Positions 1 to 12,100 of a DNA stretch of 64,000 nucleotides are shown here, piece by piece (the stretch's first letter is position 1; every line of letters begins with the position of its first letter). Below the pieces are notes generated by a model. That model made no database searches. It was given only the letters and a program-made list of their open reading frames with translations, and had not been told where the DNA came from. Origin of the DNA: Akebia trifoliata (lineage: Eukaryota > Streptophyta > Magnoliopsida > Ranunculales > Lardizabalaceae); contig CM030713.1 of NCBI GenBank assembly GCA_017979445.1, forward strand, positions 27,509,934 through 27,573,933, in the 5' to 3' direction. The position numbers and the translations under genes are program-made.

Positions 1-712
1 TTTTGAATTTTTTGAAAATCAACTAAATATGTGTAAGAACATGATAATATTGAGAAAAATCCATAAAAATTTAAATTTTGGAATTTTCCTAAAATGTTTC
101 TTTTATGCATGGAATCCTAAAAATGAGAAAAATTATGAAAATTCTATGAAATGTATTATGCATGAAATAGTTATCAAAAATGATGTTTCATACTCAAAAA
201 CCATATATTTGGAAAAAAAAAAATGTAGTTAAACATTATTCCAACATAAAAAATGATAAAAGTCATAAAAACAATTCTTCATGTTATGAACATTTGGGGA
301 GCGGATCCTCTAGGTGTCATATTTAACTCACGAAATGGTAATTTACCCTTAAAATTATATTCCTTTAATTACAAATCTTGTTGAAGGGCTTTGTGGGAAT
401 TTTCTTTCAAATCTTTTGTTGGTTGACCCACCAATTAAACTGATGAAGCCATAATAAACTTGCTTGAAAATTGGGATCCATGAGGCCTTGCCAAGTGGCA
501 TAATTTTTGAGATAACAGAAGAAAGGGTACCATGCATCCCTTTGGAAAAAGGACAAATGACCCATGTGTTACGTTGGCATGATTTTGGGTTTTGCATGGA
601 CTACGAAAAAAACAACTTCTCAACTCTAGTTTTGGGTCTTGCATTTTGACCATAGTCTTCTTGATTCTCAATTTTTTTTTTTATTGGACTCGTATATTTT
701 GGGGTGTCTACA
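1..712 (-). repeat. Truncated LTR fragment (5' LTR end on the minus strand)
   Basis: On the minus strand a TGTAGACACCCC start begins at 712. It is the same LTR start as that of the probable solo LTR at 6291-8071. The sequence below 712 is non-coding and reads as the body of this LTR, but I cannot place its other end. The first 350 bases hold only AT-rich sequence and a short stretch resembling the MITE family at 33.8-35.0 kb. The overlapping short ORFs on both strands look random. Confidence 0.4.
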
Positions 713-3700
713 ATCATCTCTACATCGATGAAAATCATGTACTCGAAAATATTATAGGAAAATCTGTCATTAGGAAAAAAATGGTTATGCTACTATCGTG
801 AAGAGCTCATTCTTACTCAAGAGTAGTGGCTTTGAGCCTTATATCACATTCAAATCTATAAAAATAAGTGCTGCTCGAGATTTTGATTGGAAGGTAAACT
901 TCAAGACATGCAAATCAAGGACTTGATCATCTGCATGTTCACGTAGAAGTTATGAATCAAGATCATAATGGAGTCAAGTGGATAGAATTGACCAAACTTG
1001 ACCAAATCAATCAACACTACACTCAAATAGGCCATCCTTAGTCAAACCAATATTCAGAGATATCACTATGATCAAATTAGACCTCTTGTCACCCCTTGCA
1101 ACCCGTATAAAGTCAAAAAACATGCTTCTTTTGAATCGTATTAACCAACCCAAGGTAGAAAATGTGTAAGGATTGAATTACAATTTGACGTGATTCCAAT
1201 CAAAATTGGGGTATGTAAGTAATTTGCTACGTTGAGAATTCAAAAGGGCGACTTAAGCAAAAGTTAAGAGTAATAAAAAATCCAAATCAGAACAATACCT
1301 AAGTGAGTGCAATGAGCAATTTCGGTGTGTGCAAATAGATCAACCCTTGTTTAAAAATTTGCATTCCCCTCTTCCCTAAAGCATGATTTTAAATTTCTTC
1401 TGAGTTGTCTAGTATCGTCCACCAACGAGACAAGTTGATAAGTTGTCTTAAGGGCATGTTTTGTTCTAATTCTGAGTTTTTTTCCTTCTAAAATCTCGTT
1501 TGAGACGATTCAAATAAATCTGATATCTCATCCAAGACGACTCGGTCTTGTTCATGGATGAGACGTCATAACGAGTTTTAAAACCATACCCTAAAGTCTA
1601 TGGACCTTGTTAACATGTGCTCGTTAAAGTGCAATAAATACACTTTGGAAATTGGATTTTGTATCGAAAACCGGAAGTCTATAGCCTTCTACAATTAAAA
1701 TGATGTCGATATCTCAATCCGAATAAATGAGGGAAGACGAAGGGGTGTTGAAAAAAGCGAGGGAACTTACGCTCTAGCACGGAAGTCTTCTCTTTTTAAT
1801 TTGCTCCTCTCTTCTCAAACCCCAAGCAGGGAACTTTCATCATTCTCTTTGTTCCATCTGAAAAATTCTAAAACATCTGAAGTGCGAGAAATACGAGATC
1901 TGCAGTTTCTTTTGATAGTCTCTCTATCTCTCTCTTCTCAATCGGTTTCATTTGTTCGAATTTTCAATTCTATTCTTAGATTCTCTGAAAATCGAGGAAA
2001 AGCTGCTAGAATATTGGTCCATTGCAAATCATTTGATTTTTGTTTTACTACTTTTGAATTAAAATCCCTCAACTTTTGATCTTAAGCCTCAATCGACAAT
2101 AGTCAAATTGAGGCCCATTTGAGTTGAGGTATTCAACACACGTGGACATATTTTATTTTCTCTCAAAGTAACTATCACGAGGAATTCAATGGGCTCATCA
2201 GCAAATCAATGGTGATTTTCAATAATCATGATTGATATTTTGCCTATATATCGACAATCAAGTCATGGCATTAAGGACATTGATACTATATAATCAGTTA
2301 CACATTCTATATTCAAAGAACATACGATTGCAGGAGGGTATTAGAGTATTAAGTTATGTTATAAAGGTATACATTGATACACCGAATCTTTCTCTTGATG
2401 TGGGTGGATCATGTATGTTTCATTTGTGTTTTACATTGTAAAATATAATTAAGTCTTAAGGTGTTTTGGCAAGTGTTTCTATTGACAAGCTCATGACAAA
2501 TTTATTTTCTTAAAAATTCACATATACTTCATTTTTGGCACGCACATTATTTATGAGAAATACACCACAATTCATTTTCATCTAAATTTTATGACAGTTT
2601 CATTTAGAGTTTAATTGTTTCATTTTTTTTTTCTTCAAACTATTATATAATTCATTTATTTACTAATTAAGAGTTCATATTCAATGAACTTACTAACAAC
2701 AAAGATTTCAATAAGTGATGAGATGTTGGAGAAAACTAAAAAACATCAAGCACTTGTAAAGTAAAGCAATGTGCAACATTGTAATTTCAAAATGTTACAG
2801 TGCAACATTTTAATTTCAAAATGTTGTAAGCATTACATGTTTGCACCACAAAGCATCGTAAATGGAACATTTTATGACCAGAAACATTGCTTGACATCTA
2901 AACTCCAGATTTCAGTTTTGGATAGACCATAAAGTGATCTTTGTAAGATACGAATATCTACCACAAATCTCATATCATTTTTGCATAAAAAATTTCGTTC
3001 TAGAAAATATTTATCAGCAAAATCTTTCCTCTATGATTAGTGCACACATTGATGTGAATATTTATAATCTGCATAAAGTTCTTAAAAGTATTTATAATGT
3101 TCAAACTCAAACACTATCCTAATCAGTTGATTATCGTTAATTTTCATTCTCCTAAATTTAAAACTTTAGACAGTAAAATGGTTTTAGAAAATGTTGGACA
3201 GTAAAACTTTTTAAATAGATCTTAAAAAATCATCATGTTTTTAGTAATAAACAACAAAATTAATATCGTTTTAGTAATTTTCCCTTATCTAATTGATTTC
3301 CATTTTTCATGTTCAAAGTTTTTAAAGTATGGTATTGTTGGCCAAGCCATTTTATAACCTAACCAACTGTCATTGTCACATCCGTAGACTAGCAAATTTG
3401 CTAAACAAGTCTATTTATTTAGAAATTCTTGTCATAGAAATAGATAAGATAATAATCAAACACTGTAATATTCTTTTTCATTTTACTTATGTTTATAGCC
3501 TAAACTACCATTATTAACTCACCTTATTTTGGGATTGGCCCATACTTGGATGAGGCAATCAATGTCTATTACAATGTACTACAATTCCTTTTTTAGATAG
3601 TTCAACAACAAGTTAACATTAAATTCTCTCTCATTGTCTTGACTATTAGCAGGAATTGCAGTGAGGACAAGAAGACTGGGGAGGATATAGGACATCCCGT

Positions 3701-4560
3701 TGCAAATTTGACAAACCCAAGTCTGATGAGGTCTATAATGTCGAAGGATGTGAATGAACTCAAGTTTATTGTATTTATATTGTCTTAAACAAACGTAACT
3801 ATCACCGCAAGTAAAGTACTATCAACAGACGATGTCAAGGCATTGTATAAGCATTTTGCTAAGAAGTTACAATTGCTATCTTTTGATATTTATCAAGTGT
3901 CAGTATTATTTATCATATGGTCGAACTTTGGTTGTTCTTTATTTCTTAGGTAGTACTTTTTTGATGGTTCAGTGTCATCACTTTGAGATTCTATAAATAT
4001 CATCACTATATCATGTTAAAAGAAATATGTACGTGATGTATGTTGAGAGATTGATGAACCCTGTCAAAATAGTCGATAGAGTAGTTTGGGGTGTAGTGTT
4101 CTAACATTTTTTATGTTCTCCACCATGAAATAAATGTAGTCACTTCACTTGTAAATGCATCGAGCTGATTACAATAACAAGTCCACATCCTTTAGAATTA
4201 CCGGCATAAAATGAGAAGAAAATTAAATGTATGCAACTCATTTTCATTTTGGTTGTTTTCAGACATAAAACAGGGGTAATTTTTGAAAAAAGAATAATAA
4301 GAGGATTTTGCTTCAATTAACCTTTTGTCCTCATAATCCCAAAAGCGAATCATCTTACCATTGCCCAACCAAAGTTCTGAAATCACTGTTGGTTAATAAG
4401 AACCCATAACCTTGAGTTCTTGATGTTACCTCATCATAGAAAAGAGGATTTTGCTTCAATTAACCATTTTGACCTCAACTATTTATCTCCTACTTGAGTT
4501 GTATTTACTTTCACCAAATAAAAGTGAGAAATTAATAAATTAAGAGTGCATTTGTTTTTT
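713..4560. other. Intergenic, repeat-derived, no gene seen
   Basis: I see no supported gene. The segment 1380-1580 resembles 10560-10990 (both carry 'cgtccaccaacgagacaa'), so it is an interspersed repeat. The segment 2710-2880 carries a repeated motif around 'gcaacattttaatttcaaaa', which suggests a decayed small element. A 23-bp direct repeat 'gaggattttgcttcaattaa' recurs near 4300 and 4445. Short ORFs here have no recognisable domains. Confidence 0.5.
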
Positions 4561-4812
4561 GTGGGGAAAAGTAGCAGACCAATAAGCGGTTAATGCATGT
4601 AGGTGGCGAGTTTGAGACCCAGTATGAGCATTAATTCCTCAGGGGCCACCCGTGAGGCACACCCTCACTTACATGGTGTGTGTGATGTGCGATGTTGCAC
4701 GTACCCCGGGACTAGTCCTTAGACAAGAACATGGTCTGTGGATTGGGCAAAGCCCAGACATGGCCCGGTATACTGTCCACAGGCATACCCAGTTATCAAA
4801 AAAAAGAAAAAA
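4561..4812 (+). mobile_element. tRNA-derived SINE, copy 1 (Au-like)
   Basis: A box-B-like 'gagtttgagaccc' is followed by a conserved body containing 'attaattcctcagggg' and a 3' end 'cccagttatc' running into an A-rich tail. The same body occurs inverted at 44032-44300, where box A ('gctcaatggta') is also recognisable. The tail resembles the ending of plant Au SINEs, but I cannot confirm the family name. The left edge is approximate. Confidence 0.6.
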
Positions 4813-5348
4813 GCAGTGGATCGTTTTTTAATCCAGCACTATCATCTGTCACAATAGCTCATTAGTCCTTCGATTTTAAAAATTCTTGCGGGGACAAGTG
4901 CCCCACTGCCCCCACTGTAAATCTGCCCCTGATTAACACCTGAAAAAGAGGTAAATTCGAATTTACCATTTTTTTCATGTAGTGTTTAAAAGAATTGCGT
5001 CTAATTTACCCCTTTTTCACGTAGTGGATAATAATCATATAATATTTTTACTATAATAAGTCAATAATATTATCACACCATATCCTTAGCTTTTCTCCTA
5101 ATCCTATAAGGATGTAACACCCAATTAAATAATTGAGATTTTTTCAATGAAAGAACATGTAGGTAACAAATTTACAAAGACAAAAATATTGAGAATTACT
5201 CACATAAAAATGGTAACAAAGTTTGAAAGATAAAAAATAGAATTGTTCACCCCTTCTTAAAAAATATAGACCCTCTAAAATATGGATTTTTTTTAAAGCA
5301 TTCAGAGCATCCATTTAAAAAATAGCATAAAAATAATTGGCCACCACA
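4813..5348. other. Intergenic, AT-rich, no gene seen
   Basis: Non-coding. It holds a short C-rich piece near 4890-4935 that resembles the ends of the G-rich repeat at 9610-9840 and 59420-59750. Nothing else is recognisable. Confidence 0.4.
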
Positions 5349-5579
5349 CCTTCTTTACAAAGAGAAAATCCCGTTTTAAAGAAACCTTCTTTTATGGACA
5401 ATAACAATCATCTAGAGACCCTCTTTCTTTCTATGTATTGATGGACTTTTCCACTTATGTGGGATATTTTGGATAATGTCATTTTATTAGTTCATGTGAA
5501 CAAAAGAGGGTCCCTAGATGATTGTTATTGTTCATAAAAGGGGGTTTCTTTAAAAGGGGTTTTCTACTTGTAAAGAAGC
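5349..5579. mobile_element. MITE with long terminal inverted repeats
   Basis: Two arms of about 75 bp are inverted copies of one another. The left arm starts 'cttctttacaa' and contains 'ggacaataacaatcatctag'; the right arm contains 'ctagatgattgttattgttc' and ends 'ttgtaaagaag'. The spacer of about 80 bp is non-coding. Size and structure fit a foldback or MITE element. No target duplication could be fixed. Confidence 0.7.
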
Positions 5580-6070
5580 TGTGAGAAAACATCGAGTCTT
5601 TATGTATGTATTTTTTTCTTCTCTTGTAAAACTTAGATGTTCAAGATTTTTGAGGGGGATTTTCACATGGTTGTTGCAAATTTGTGACAACGGGAGTAGA
5701 ATCGATTTTTTGTTTGGGTTCTTACTAGAGTTGGGTATAGAGATTTGGTGGATTTCACCGAAGAGTTTGAGGTAAGTATAAACCTCCATACTCGTAATTT
5801 TTTCCTTGAATAGTAGATTTTTACTTATCAGCTTGCCCATGGATGTAACCCCATTGTAGGTGAATCACGTATATCTTGTGTTGTGGTTGTGTTCATTTCT
5901 CTATTCTATTTATTTTTCTTGTATTTGCTTTGCAACACATTTCTTGGGGTTTGATTGTTGGAATTGAATACTTTGGTGTTAAAAGAGATTAATTTCAATA
6001 ATTAGGTTTTTGTGTGTGACTTGGGATCTAGCCACAATAGTCCTATCTATGTAAGTTTCTGAATTTCCCA
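5580..6070 (+). mobile_element. Degenerate copia-type LTR fragment, copy 1
   Basis: This stretch is homologous along its length to 44950-45420. Shared blocks include 'cttagatgttcaagattttt', 'gcccatggatgtaa' and 'gatctagccacaat'. The segment around 5840-5940 (a G/T-rich run with 'cgtatatcttgtgttgtg') resembles the 3' part of many Ty1/copia LTRs, which is the basis for the assignment. No internal coding domain is attached. Confidence 0.45.
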
Positions 6071-6290
6071 TTTTTTCCTTTAGAAGAAATAAGCCTCTTT
6101 GATGGGACCTCTGTATTTCATGTACAATTCTATAAAAGTATTATTCAGGATTTGGAACGTCTTTTTAATGATAAATTATAAGAAATTTAACAAATTAAAA
6201 CATACGATATCCTAATAAGTATTGATGGAAATTACTTTAAATAAGATTAAAGGTTACATGGACTATATGTCCGCCCCTTTTATTGTATTG

Positions 6291-8071
6291 TGTAGACACC
6301 CCAATTTGAACGGGTCCCCACTCGAAAAGACCTAAAAAACTGATTTTTCTTGCAAAATTCGTCAACGAACTTTAAAAATTCAAATATTTGAAATTCAGCA
6401 TTTTGATCAAATCAAAAGGCCCTAAGACTCTCAATAATCTTATGGACCAATGATACGATTTATTTAGACCTATCATCTTCTCAACCTATCATCATTCTAA
6501 TGATAATCTAATAAAGTCCAACCCAACTTCTAAGCCCAATAGACCTAAACCAATCCTAAATGTAACCCAATCTAAATCATTACCCAATCGATAATCAAGG
6601 TGAACACATATCACCCCCACAACCAATCTCTCAAAAGAAATCATTCTCATCACCCCATCATTATTCTTACATCATACTATATGCTACTACCTCATCTTAT
6701 CACATTCTCCTCAAAATACTCCACAAGTCACTTTCACTCCCCCCCACATTCCTCAATCAACTCACCTAACCCATACACCTCCATACCCTTTTGTCATGTG
6801 TCACCATATCCTTCACCCTCCCAAAATAAAAATACCTACCCCCCTTACATAATCATTCTTCCAACCAACACTCACACCCCTTGACCCCACCTAACATTCA
6901 ACCCCATATGGGTTGAGAGATCCAACCCATATGGGTCAAGTAATCCATTTCAACCCCTTTTTACCAAGGTTATCCTCTTCTAACCACAAATTTCCTACAC
7001 CTCATTCATAAACCTCAAGTCATTTGCCATCATTTTTTATTTTCACTTCATTCTATACCTTTAAAAAATCTATAAAAACCCACCCTCTCTCACAAACTCA
7101 CTAAGACTTGAACTCTCCTATCAAGTTTGAACTCTCCCAACTTTTTCTCTCTCTATTCTAAATTTTTTTTATCACCTCACAACTCTCTCTCAATTTTCCT
7201 AAATCATTACTCATCCTTTTAAGGTCAAGCTCATTTACAACCTCAATCCATACACCAAAACCCCCCATATTTTCACCTTCAAAACTAAAAAATACAAAGT
7301 CGAAAAAGACTTATTTGTTGAAAAAAAAAAAGAAAGACAAAGAAAGTCAAGTCAAGAACAAAGTAGGGTGAGGACTATAAAAAAAGAAATAATTCCCTCT
7401 TCCTTTCTCTCTCCTCCATAACTTTTCCTCTTATATTTTCCCCATCTTTTTTATTTTTATTGTCATTTTATATTATTTTTAAGATGTAATGTGTACCCTC
7501 CCTTACTTCCGATAGATTGGGCTTCAACACGGTCAAAAGGGTAGGGGTTGAAAACCCTCTTCAAAATATTTTTTAAAAATCTCTACACAAGTGCACACAC
7601 CACAAAAGTGCTTTAAGATGAAAGCCTTGGGCCATTTTCTTATGAAAATGGGCCATTAATAAAAAAAGTCTACATTTTTTAAGATGCCCAAAGGAATAGA
7701 TCATGATAGGGCCCCTTTCTCAATAAAGAAGCCCTCTTTAGTTTAAATTGAAATTAAAATCTCTAGCAATTGAGGGCATAAACCGGTTTCGTTGACTTTT
7801 ATCTTTATTTTCTAAAACAATCGAATATGAAGTTACTACCTATGGTGGAGGGAGTAAACCGATAGCCATCACCTTCCCTATTCCCTAATATGGACCCCAT
7901 TACCTAGATCTTAGGTAGACCAATAGTCATCATCCATACGAGAGTCACTATTAAAATGATTTTTACAAAATTACTTTTTAAGTGCCCATTCACACTCTTT
8001 TCTAAAAAAGAATGGTGGCGACTCAAAATCCAAATAGTGGAGATCTTCGGAAATGAAGTCCCATGTCTACA
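6291..8071 (+). mobile_element. Probable solo LTR, 1.78 kb
   Basis: It begins TGTAGACACCCC and ends CCCATGTCTACA, so it is bounded by the canonical TG..CA and short inverted ends TGTAGACA/TGTCTACA. Flanking pentamers are TATTG on the left and CATTG on the right, a possible 5-bp target duplication with one change. A TATA-like 'tctataaaaacc' lies near 7070 and the body is pyrimidine-rich. The 'gtggcgactc' near the 3' end is reminiscent of Tat/Ogre-type Ty3/gypsy LTRs. No gag or pol is adjacent, so a solo LTR is the simplest reading. ORFs inside are spurious. Confidence 0.65.
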
Positions 8072-8330
8072 CATTGCAAATAAGAACATGATTTCAATAT
8101 AAATCATTATAAAATGACTCCCCCACATGGCATACTCAATTGATTCCCCCTGTCGTGACATGTGCTAAAATCATAGATCTATACTTCTTGAAATACACAA
8201 CTGCACTTTTTTATGGGGATGTGCAGTTGTGTATCCTAAAAATACATATCTACGTTTCTCACACATGTCATGTCAAGTGAGTCGATTGAGTATGCCACTT
8301 GGATTACTCAAATTATCACAACTCTTTTGT
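8072..8330. mobile_element. Small palindromic element (hairpin family)
   Basis: An imperfect palindrome. 'atggcatactcaattgatt' near 8127 pairs with 'gagtcgattgagtatgcca' near 8279, and the centre pairs 'tacacaactgcac' with 'gtgcagttgtgta'. It belongs to a loose family of hairpins seen also near 15.4, 16.5, 19.0, 20.4, 25.2, 30.1 and 44.5 kb. Ends are approximate. Confidence 0.5.
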
Positions 8331-9119
8331 TTTTTGGAATTAAATAATCTTTTATCAATTATTGATCTATCAGATGGAATTAATATCCAATCAGAATGAG
8401 CAAATTGAATGCCATTGTTGAGAAATTCGATTTAAAGATTAAAGTGAAGAATCAACAAGAATAAAAAAAATTTAGTTTTTCAAATTGATTTTTACACGAA
8501 CTTCATTCTTCGACCGCCATCACCAGTAGTTGAGTAGAGAGACGATATCCTTAATTTGATTTTTAGTTAATCGATTCTCATCGTTCTTTTCTTTAATCTC
8601 CAACATAGCCCCAAAATTGGTAGGAACAGAATTTAGAAAAGAAAAAATAATCAAGCAACTACACTTCCAACAGAGGTAATTACTCTAGGCCTAGGTAGGA
8701 ATAAAGTTACAAAATAATATATATGTCAACATGACAACACTACCCTAGACCTAGGGTTTGTATGATTGGGCATGGAAAATGGGTTGGAAAATGATTTTAT
8801 CTTGAAAATGCGATTTTAAGGTGTATGATTATGCACTTTTCTTATCATTCAATTTTCTGTCTAAAGCGATTTTTCCCCTTAGGAGGAAAATGTTTTCCCT
8901 ACACATGAAAATGATTTTCCCACCTCCTAATGTTATTTTCTCACAGTCACCCCTATCCAAACTCTAAGCAATTCTGTGGAATCAAACTGGAGAATTCGTT
9001 TGTCATGACTGTTTTTCTAAGAAATCATATTCCCTCCCAAACGATTTTCCTACAATCATACATACTCTTAATAATAAAAATATTATAAATACTTCATACC
9101 CAAAAAAAAAAAGAAAAAG
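8331..9119. other. Intergenic, no gene seen
   Basis: AT-rich non-coding sequence. The segment 8750-9060 has loosely palindromic 'gaaaatgattttc' motifs and may be an old MITE. No coding signal. Confidence 0.4.
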
Positions 9120-9240
9120 AGCTGTTATTGAAACCTCAACTTTTACTTATTACACCCCAATTAAATTATAAAAGACAAATGAATGGTTGAGGATAAGCAA
9201 AAGGAGGGATGCCAGTAGCAAGCAGCAACTCTCTTTGTTT
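9120..9240. mobile_element. Short MITE, family with 'cttttacttattacaccc' ends
   Basis: The left end 'gagctgttattg' plus 'cttttacttattacacccca' matches the TIR of the elements at 9866-10170 and 22036-22381. The right end 'agcaactctctt' is degenerate. This looks like a roughly 120-bp single-unit version of the family. Confidence 0.5.
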
Positions 9241-9609
9241 TGTTATAATGTTTTGACTTGCGGTTTTAAATCCGTACTCCAAAACTCTGTGACCATGATC
9301 ACAGAATCTTGCGGATGAAGCTAAGATAGAATAGAACTCAGGAATTTAACTTACAAAAAGCCTACCACCACTTTTAGAAAAGCTAAACTTAGATTAGCTT
9401 CATCAACTTTAATGGTTTATATTATCCTTCTAATTTCTAAAGCAGGTTGTGGGGTAAACAAGAACTCTAATAATACAAAGAGGATTGTTAGCCCCTCCAT
9501 TGGAGGGTTCTGTAACAAAGTCATCCCCAAGGTCTACAGCCCTGATGGTCTTTGACAGTTTCATCACAAATCCCAATGAATATCTTTCAATATGAACGTC
9601 TAAATGGGC

Positions 9610-9840
9610 AGGTATCTACCGAGGGGTAGAGCCAGGATTTTCTTGTAATGGGGGCAAACTATGATTAGTTGTATAATTGAAGAACTTGCATGGAGGGAGG
9701 TGAGGGTGTGGGGGCAAAAATTGGAGGGAGGTGAGGGTGTGGGGACAAATGGGATATGTAATTAGTTGAAAATATAGGGGTGTCTCAAAGTTCTGTGGGG
9801 GCAATTGCCCCCACCAGCTCCGCCCCTGTATCTACCTAAG
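9610..9840. repeat. G-rich interspersed repeat with internal duplication
   Basis: A 31-33 bp unit containing 'ggagggaggtgagggtgtgg' is present twice in tandem (about 9690 and 9723). The ends 'gagccaggatttt' and 'gctccgcccctg' match, inverted, the segment at 59420-59750. This is a dispersed non-coding repeat, probably the end of a transposon. Confidence 0.5.
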
Positions 9841-9865
9841 AGTCAACACTATCATTTTTCGAAGT

Positions 9866-10170
9866 GAGAGTTGCTATTAGTACCCAAACTTCCACTTATC
9901 ACGTCCAAATTAAAAATAAAGAAAATAAGCAAATGGTTGAGAATAAGTAAAAGTTGGGGTGTCAATAGAAACTCTCACCCGTTTTTTATTTTAAGATTTT
10001 ATATGAGTCTAATCATAATTGTAAATAACTACTGAAATTATTTGAAAGACTGTTATAATGTTATGTAATATTTGAATGGTGTGCTTTAATCTTTAATTGG
10101 GGTGTGATAAATAATTTAAGAAATTGATGTATAATAAGTAAAAGTTGGAGTGCCATTAGCAGTTCTCTTC
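9866..10170. mobile_element. MITE, TIR 'gttgctattagtaccca'
   Basis: Closely similar in sequence and layout to 22036-22381 in a VMS1 intron. Both have an outer TIR (aacttttacttattac-type), an internal copy of the right TIR about 110 bp in, and a distal half containing 'ttaagattttatatgag' and a final inverted end. The internal third TIR suggests that the short form (see 9120-9240) gave rise to the long form, or the reverse. Confidence 0.65.
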
Positions 10171-11141
10171 AAAATTTACCCCAGTTGAAGAATTAATCTA
10201 TGCTTACTCCCTATTCGTTTTATTTATTTATCATAATCTATATAGATATCATGTTGGACAATCCAACCATACAATCAAATAAATATATATTGAAGACAAA
10301 TAGACAATCGTTAGAATGAATTCTTATACTCCTTGGAACCTCATGAAATTTTTTATCCAAACCTCAAAAAAGACATTTAAAAAAAATCAAAAATCAAAAT
10401 TGCCAAAGGCTAAAATGGCTAGATAAAGGCATTGCAAACCTCCCAAACTTAGTCTGAGAAATAAGCTTCACCCAAGAACGAGTTACAAGAAACTTTGCAA
10501 TTGGATCTCATCAATTTATCCTATTAAACTTGAGTTAATCCCCCAAACATCTTTATAGGCCATGGTTTCAAATCTCATCTGAGACCAAGATTATTTGCCT
10601 AAGTTATCTCGATATCGTCCACCAACGAGACAAATTTACATGACGTCTCGGACTTCACACCATCTCACGAGATAAACAAGATGACTCAAATGATATTTCG
10701 AAAATCTTGACTGAGTCAATAAAACTCAGCCAAGTCAAAGGAGATATTGTATATTTTTGTTTAAAAAACAAAAAAAATAGAATTTACATTTTATTATCTA
10801 AATAAAATGTGATTTTCTAACTAAACATCTTCTAATCTATCTTACACTCGGTTAGCAAAAAAAAAAAAATCTTCTAATCTATCTTATTTTATAATATAAA
10901 AAAATTATAATTATTTTCATATAAATATATAGGAATAAATAACTGTAAATCGAGTTAAATGATTTATCTCATCCAAGACAACTCCCTCTCATCCATGAAC
11001 AAGAGGAGAGATCAAACTGACATTTGAACCATGTTATCGACATATTTTTGTGTTATTGATCTTCCATTCATCTAACATGATATTCAAGAAACCCCAAAAA
11101 TGAGGTACAAATAGGGAGTAAGTGAATATTAACTCACAAAA
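10171..11141. other. Intergenic, repeat-derived
   Basis: The segment 10560-10990 repeats the 'cgtccaccaacgagacaa' block seen at 1415. It carries many 'gag/ctc' style motifs typical of an old dispersed element. No coding capacity. Confidence 0.4.
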
Positions 11142-12100
11142 GTAGGTCTTAAAATGGGTCCGATTCAGCTCAGATCTAAATGTATCCATACTCAAATCCA
11201 AACTTCATTACCTGGATTTGAATCCGATCCTACTAGATAAATTATATTTGAATCATTTTGGTTTCACATAATCTAAATCTGTTTCCGACCGTATTGCTTG
11301 ATTCAAGTCAAATAATCTTAGATAGTTTAAGATGTTTATTTATTTATTTATTTATTTATTTTCTATTCTTCCTTTTGTTAATTGCTATACTATTCTATTT
11401 TATCATTATAATCATTTTATTTTATAAGAGTTTATGTTATATTAAAATAGTAGAAAATGATATTTTGAAAAATCTAAAAAAATATAATTTTCAAAGTAAT
11501 GTATAATTCATATCTAGACGGATATATGGACAGATCCATATCGGACCCAAATCATGGGATTAGGGCTTAAAACGGATTGAGTTTGGGTCAGATGAGTATG
11601 TCCATATCCATATTCATATATGAATTTTTTATTTGGATTTAAATTTGACTTGGATCCTACTAGCTAAAATCATATCCGAACAATTTTACTTTTACTAAAC
11701 CTATATTCGGATTCGATCAAATTAATTGATTCTGACTAATCGAGTTGGAGAATTTTGAATCGTTCAAAGTAACTTTAAGAAAAATTGTTAAAGATGTGAT
11801 CAAAAGGTAATTAGAACTCAAAACCTCTTCTTTTCTAAAAAGAGACCTTGGCCATTGTGCTCAACATTTGTTGGTTGAAGAATGATACCTTGAAAAAAGT
11901 TGAGAAATGATAACTTGAAAAATATAACTTACAACATAATACATCATTCAAATCTAGACGGAATATAGGGATGGATTAGTATCCAATTCATTTCTAAAAC
12001 ATTTTTTTTAATTCGGATACACTTGAAGGAACCAAACCCGCTAAATTTGGATTCAAATCATTCTAATTTCGAATAAAATCCGACCCATTTTAAGTCCTAC
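11142..12100. mobile_element. 959-bp DNA element with 23-bp TIRs
   Basis: The left end GTAGGTCTTAAAATGGGTC is matched by the inverted right end GACCCATTTTAAGTCCTAC, and the match extends by a few bases. The subterminal zones are rich in 'aatccgat'/'atccaaat' motifs in both orientations, which is typical of transposase-binding subterminal repeats. An (ATTT)n run lies at 11335-11360. There is no transposase, so it is non-autonomous. No clear target duplication. A right-end fragment of a related copy lies at about 12960-13005. Confidence 0.55.

Noticed and set aside
6600..6884. Open frame of 94 aa rich in His, Pro, Ser and Thr
   Set aside because: It lies in the C-rich body of the probable solo LTR and has no domain; composition explains the lack of stops.
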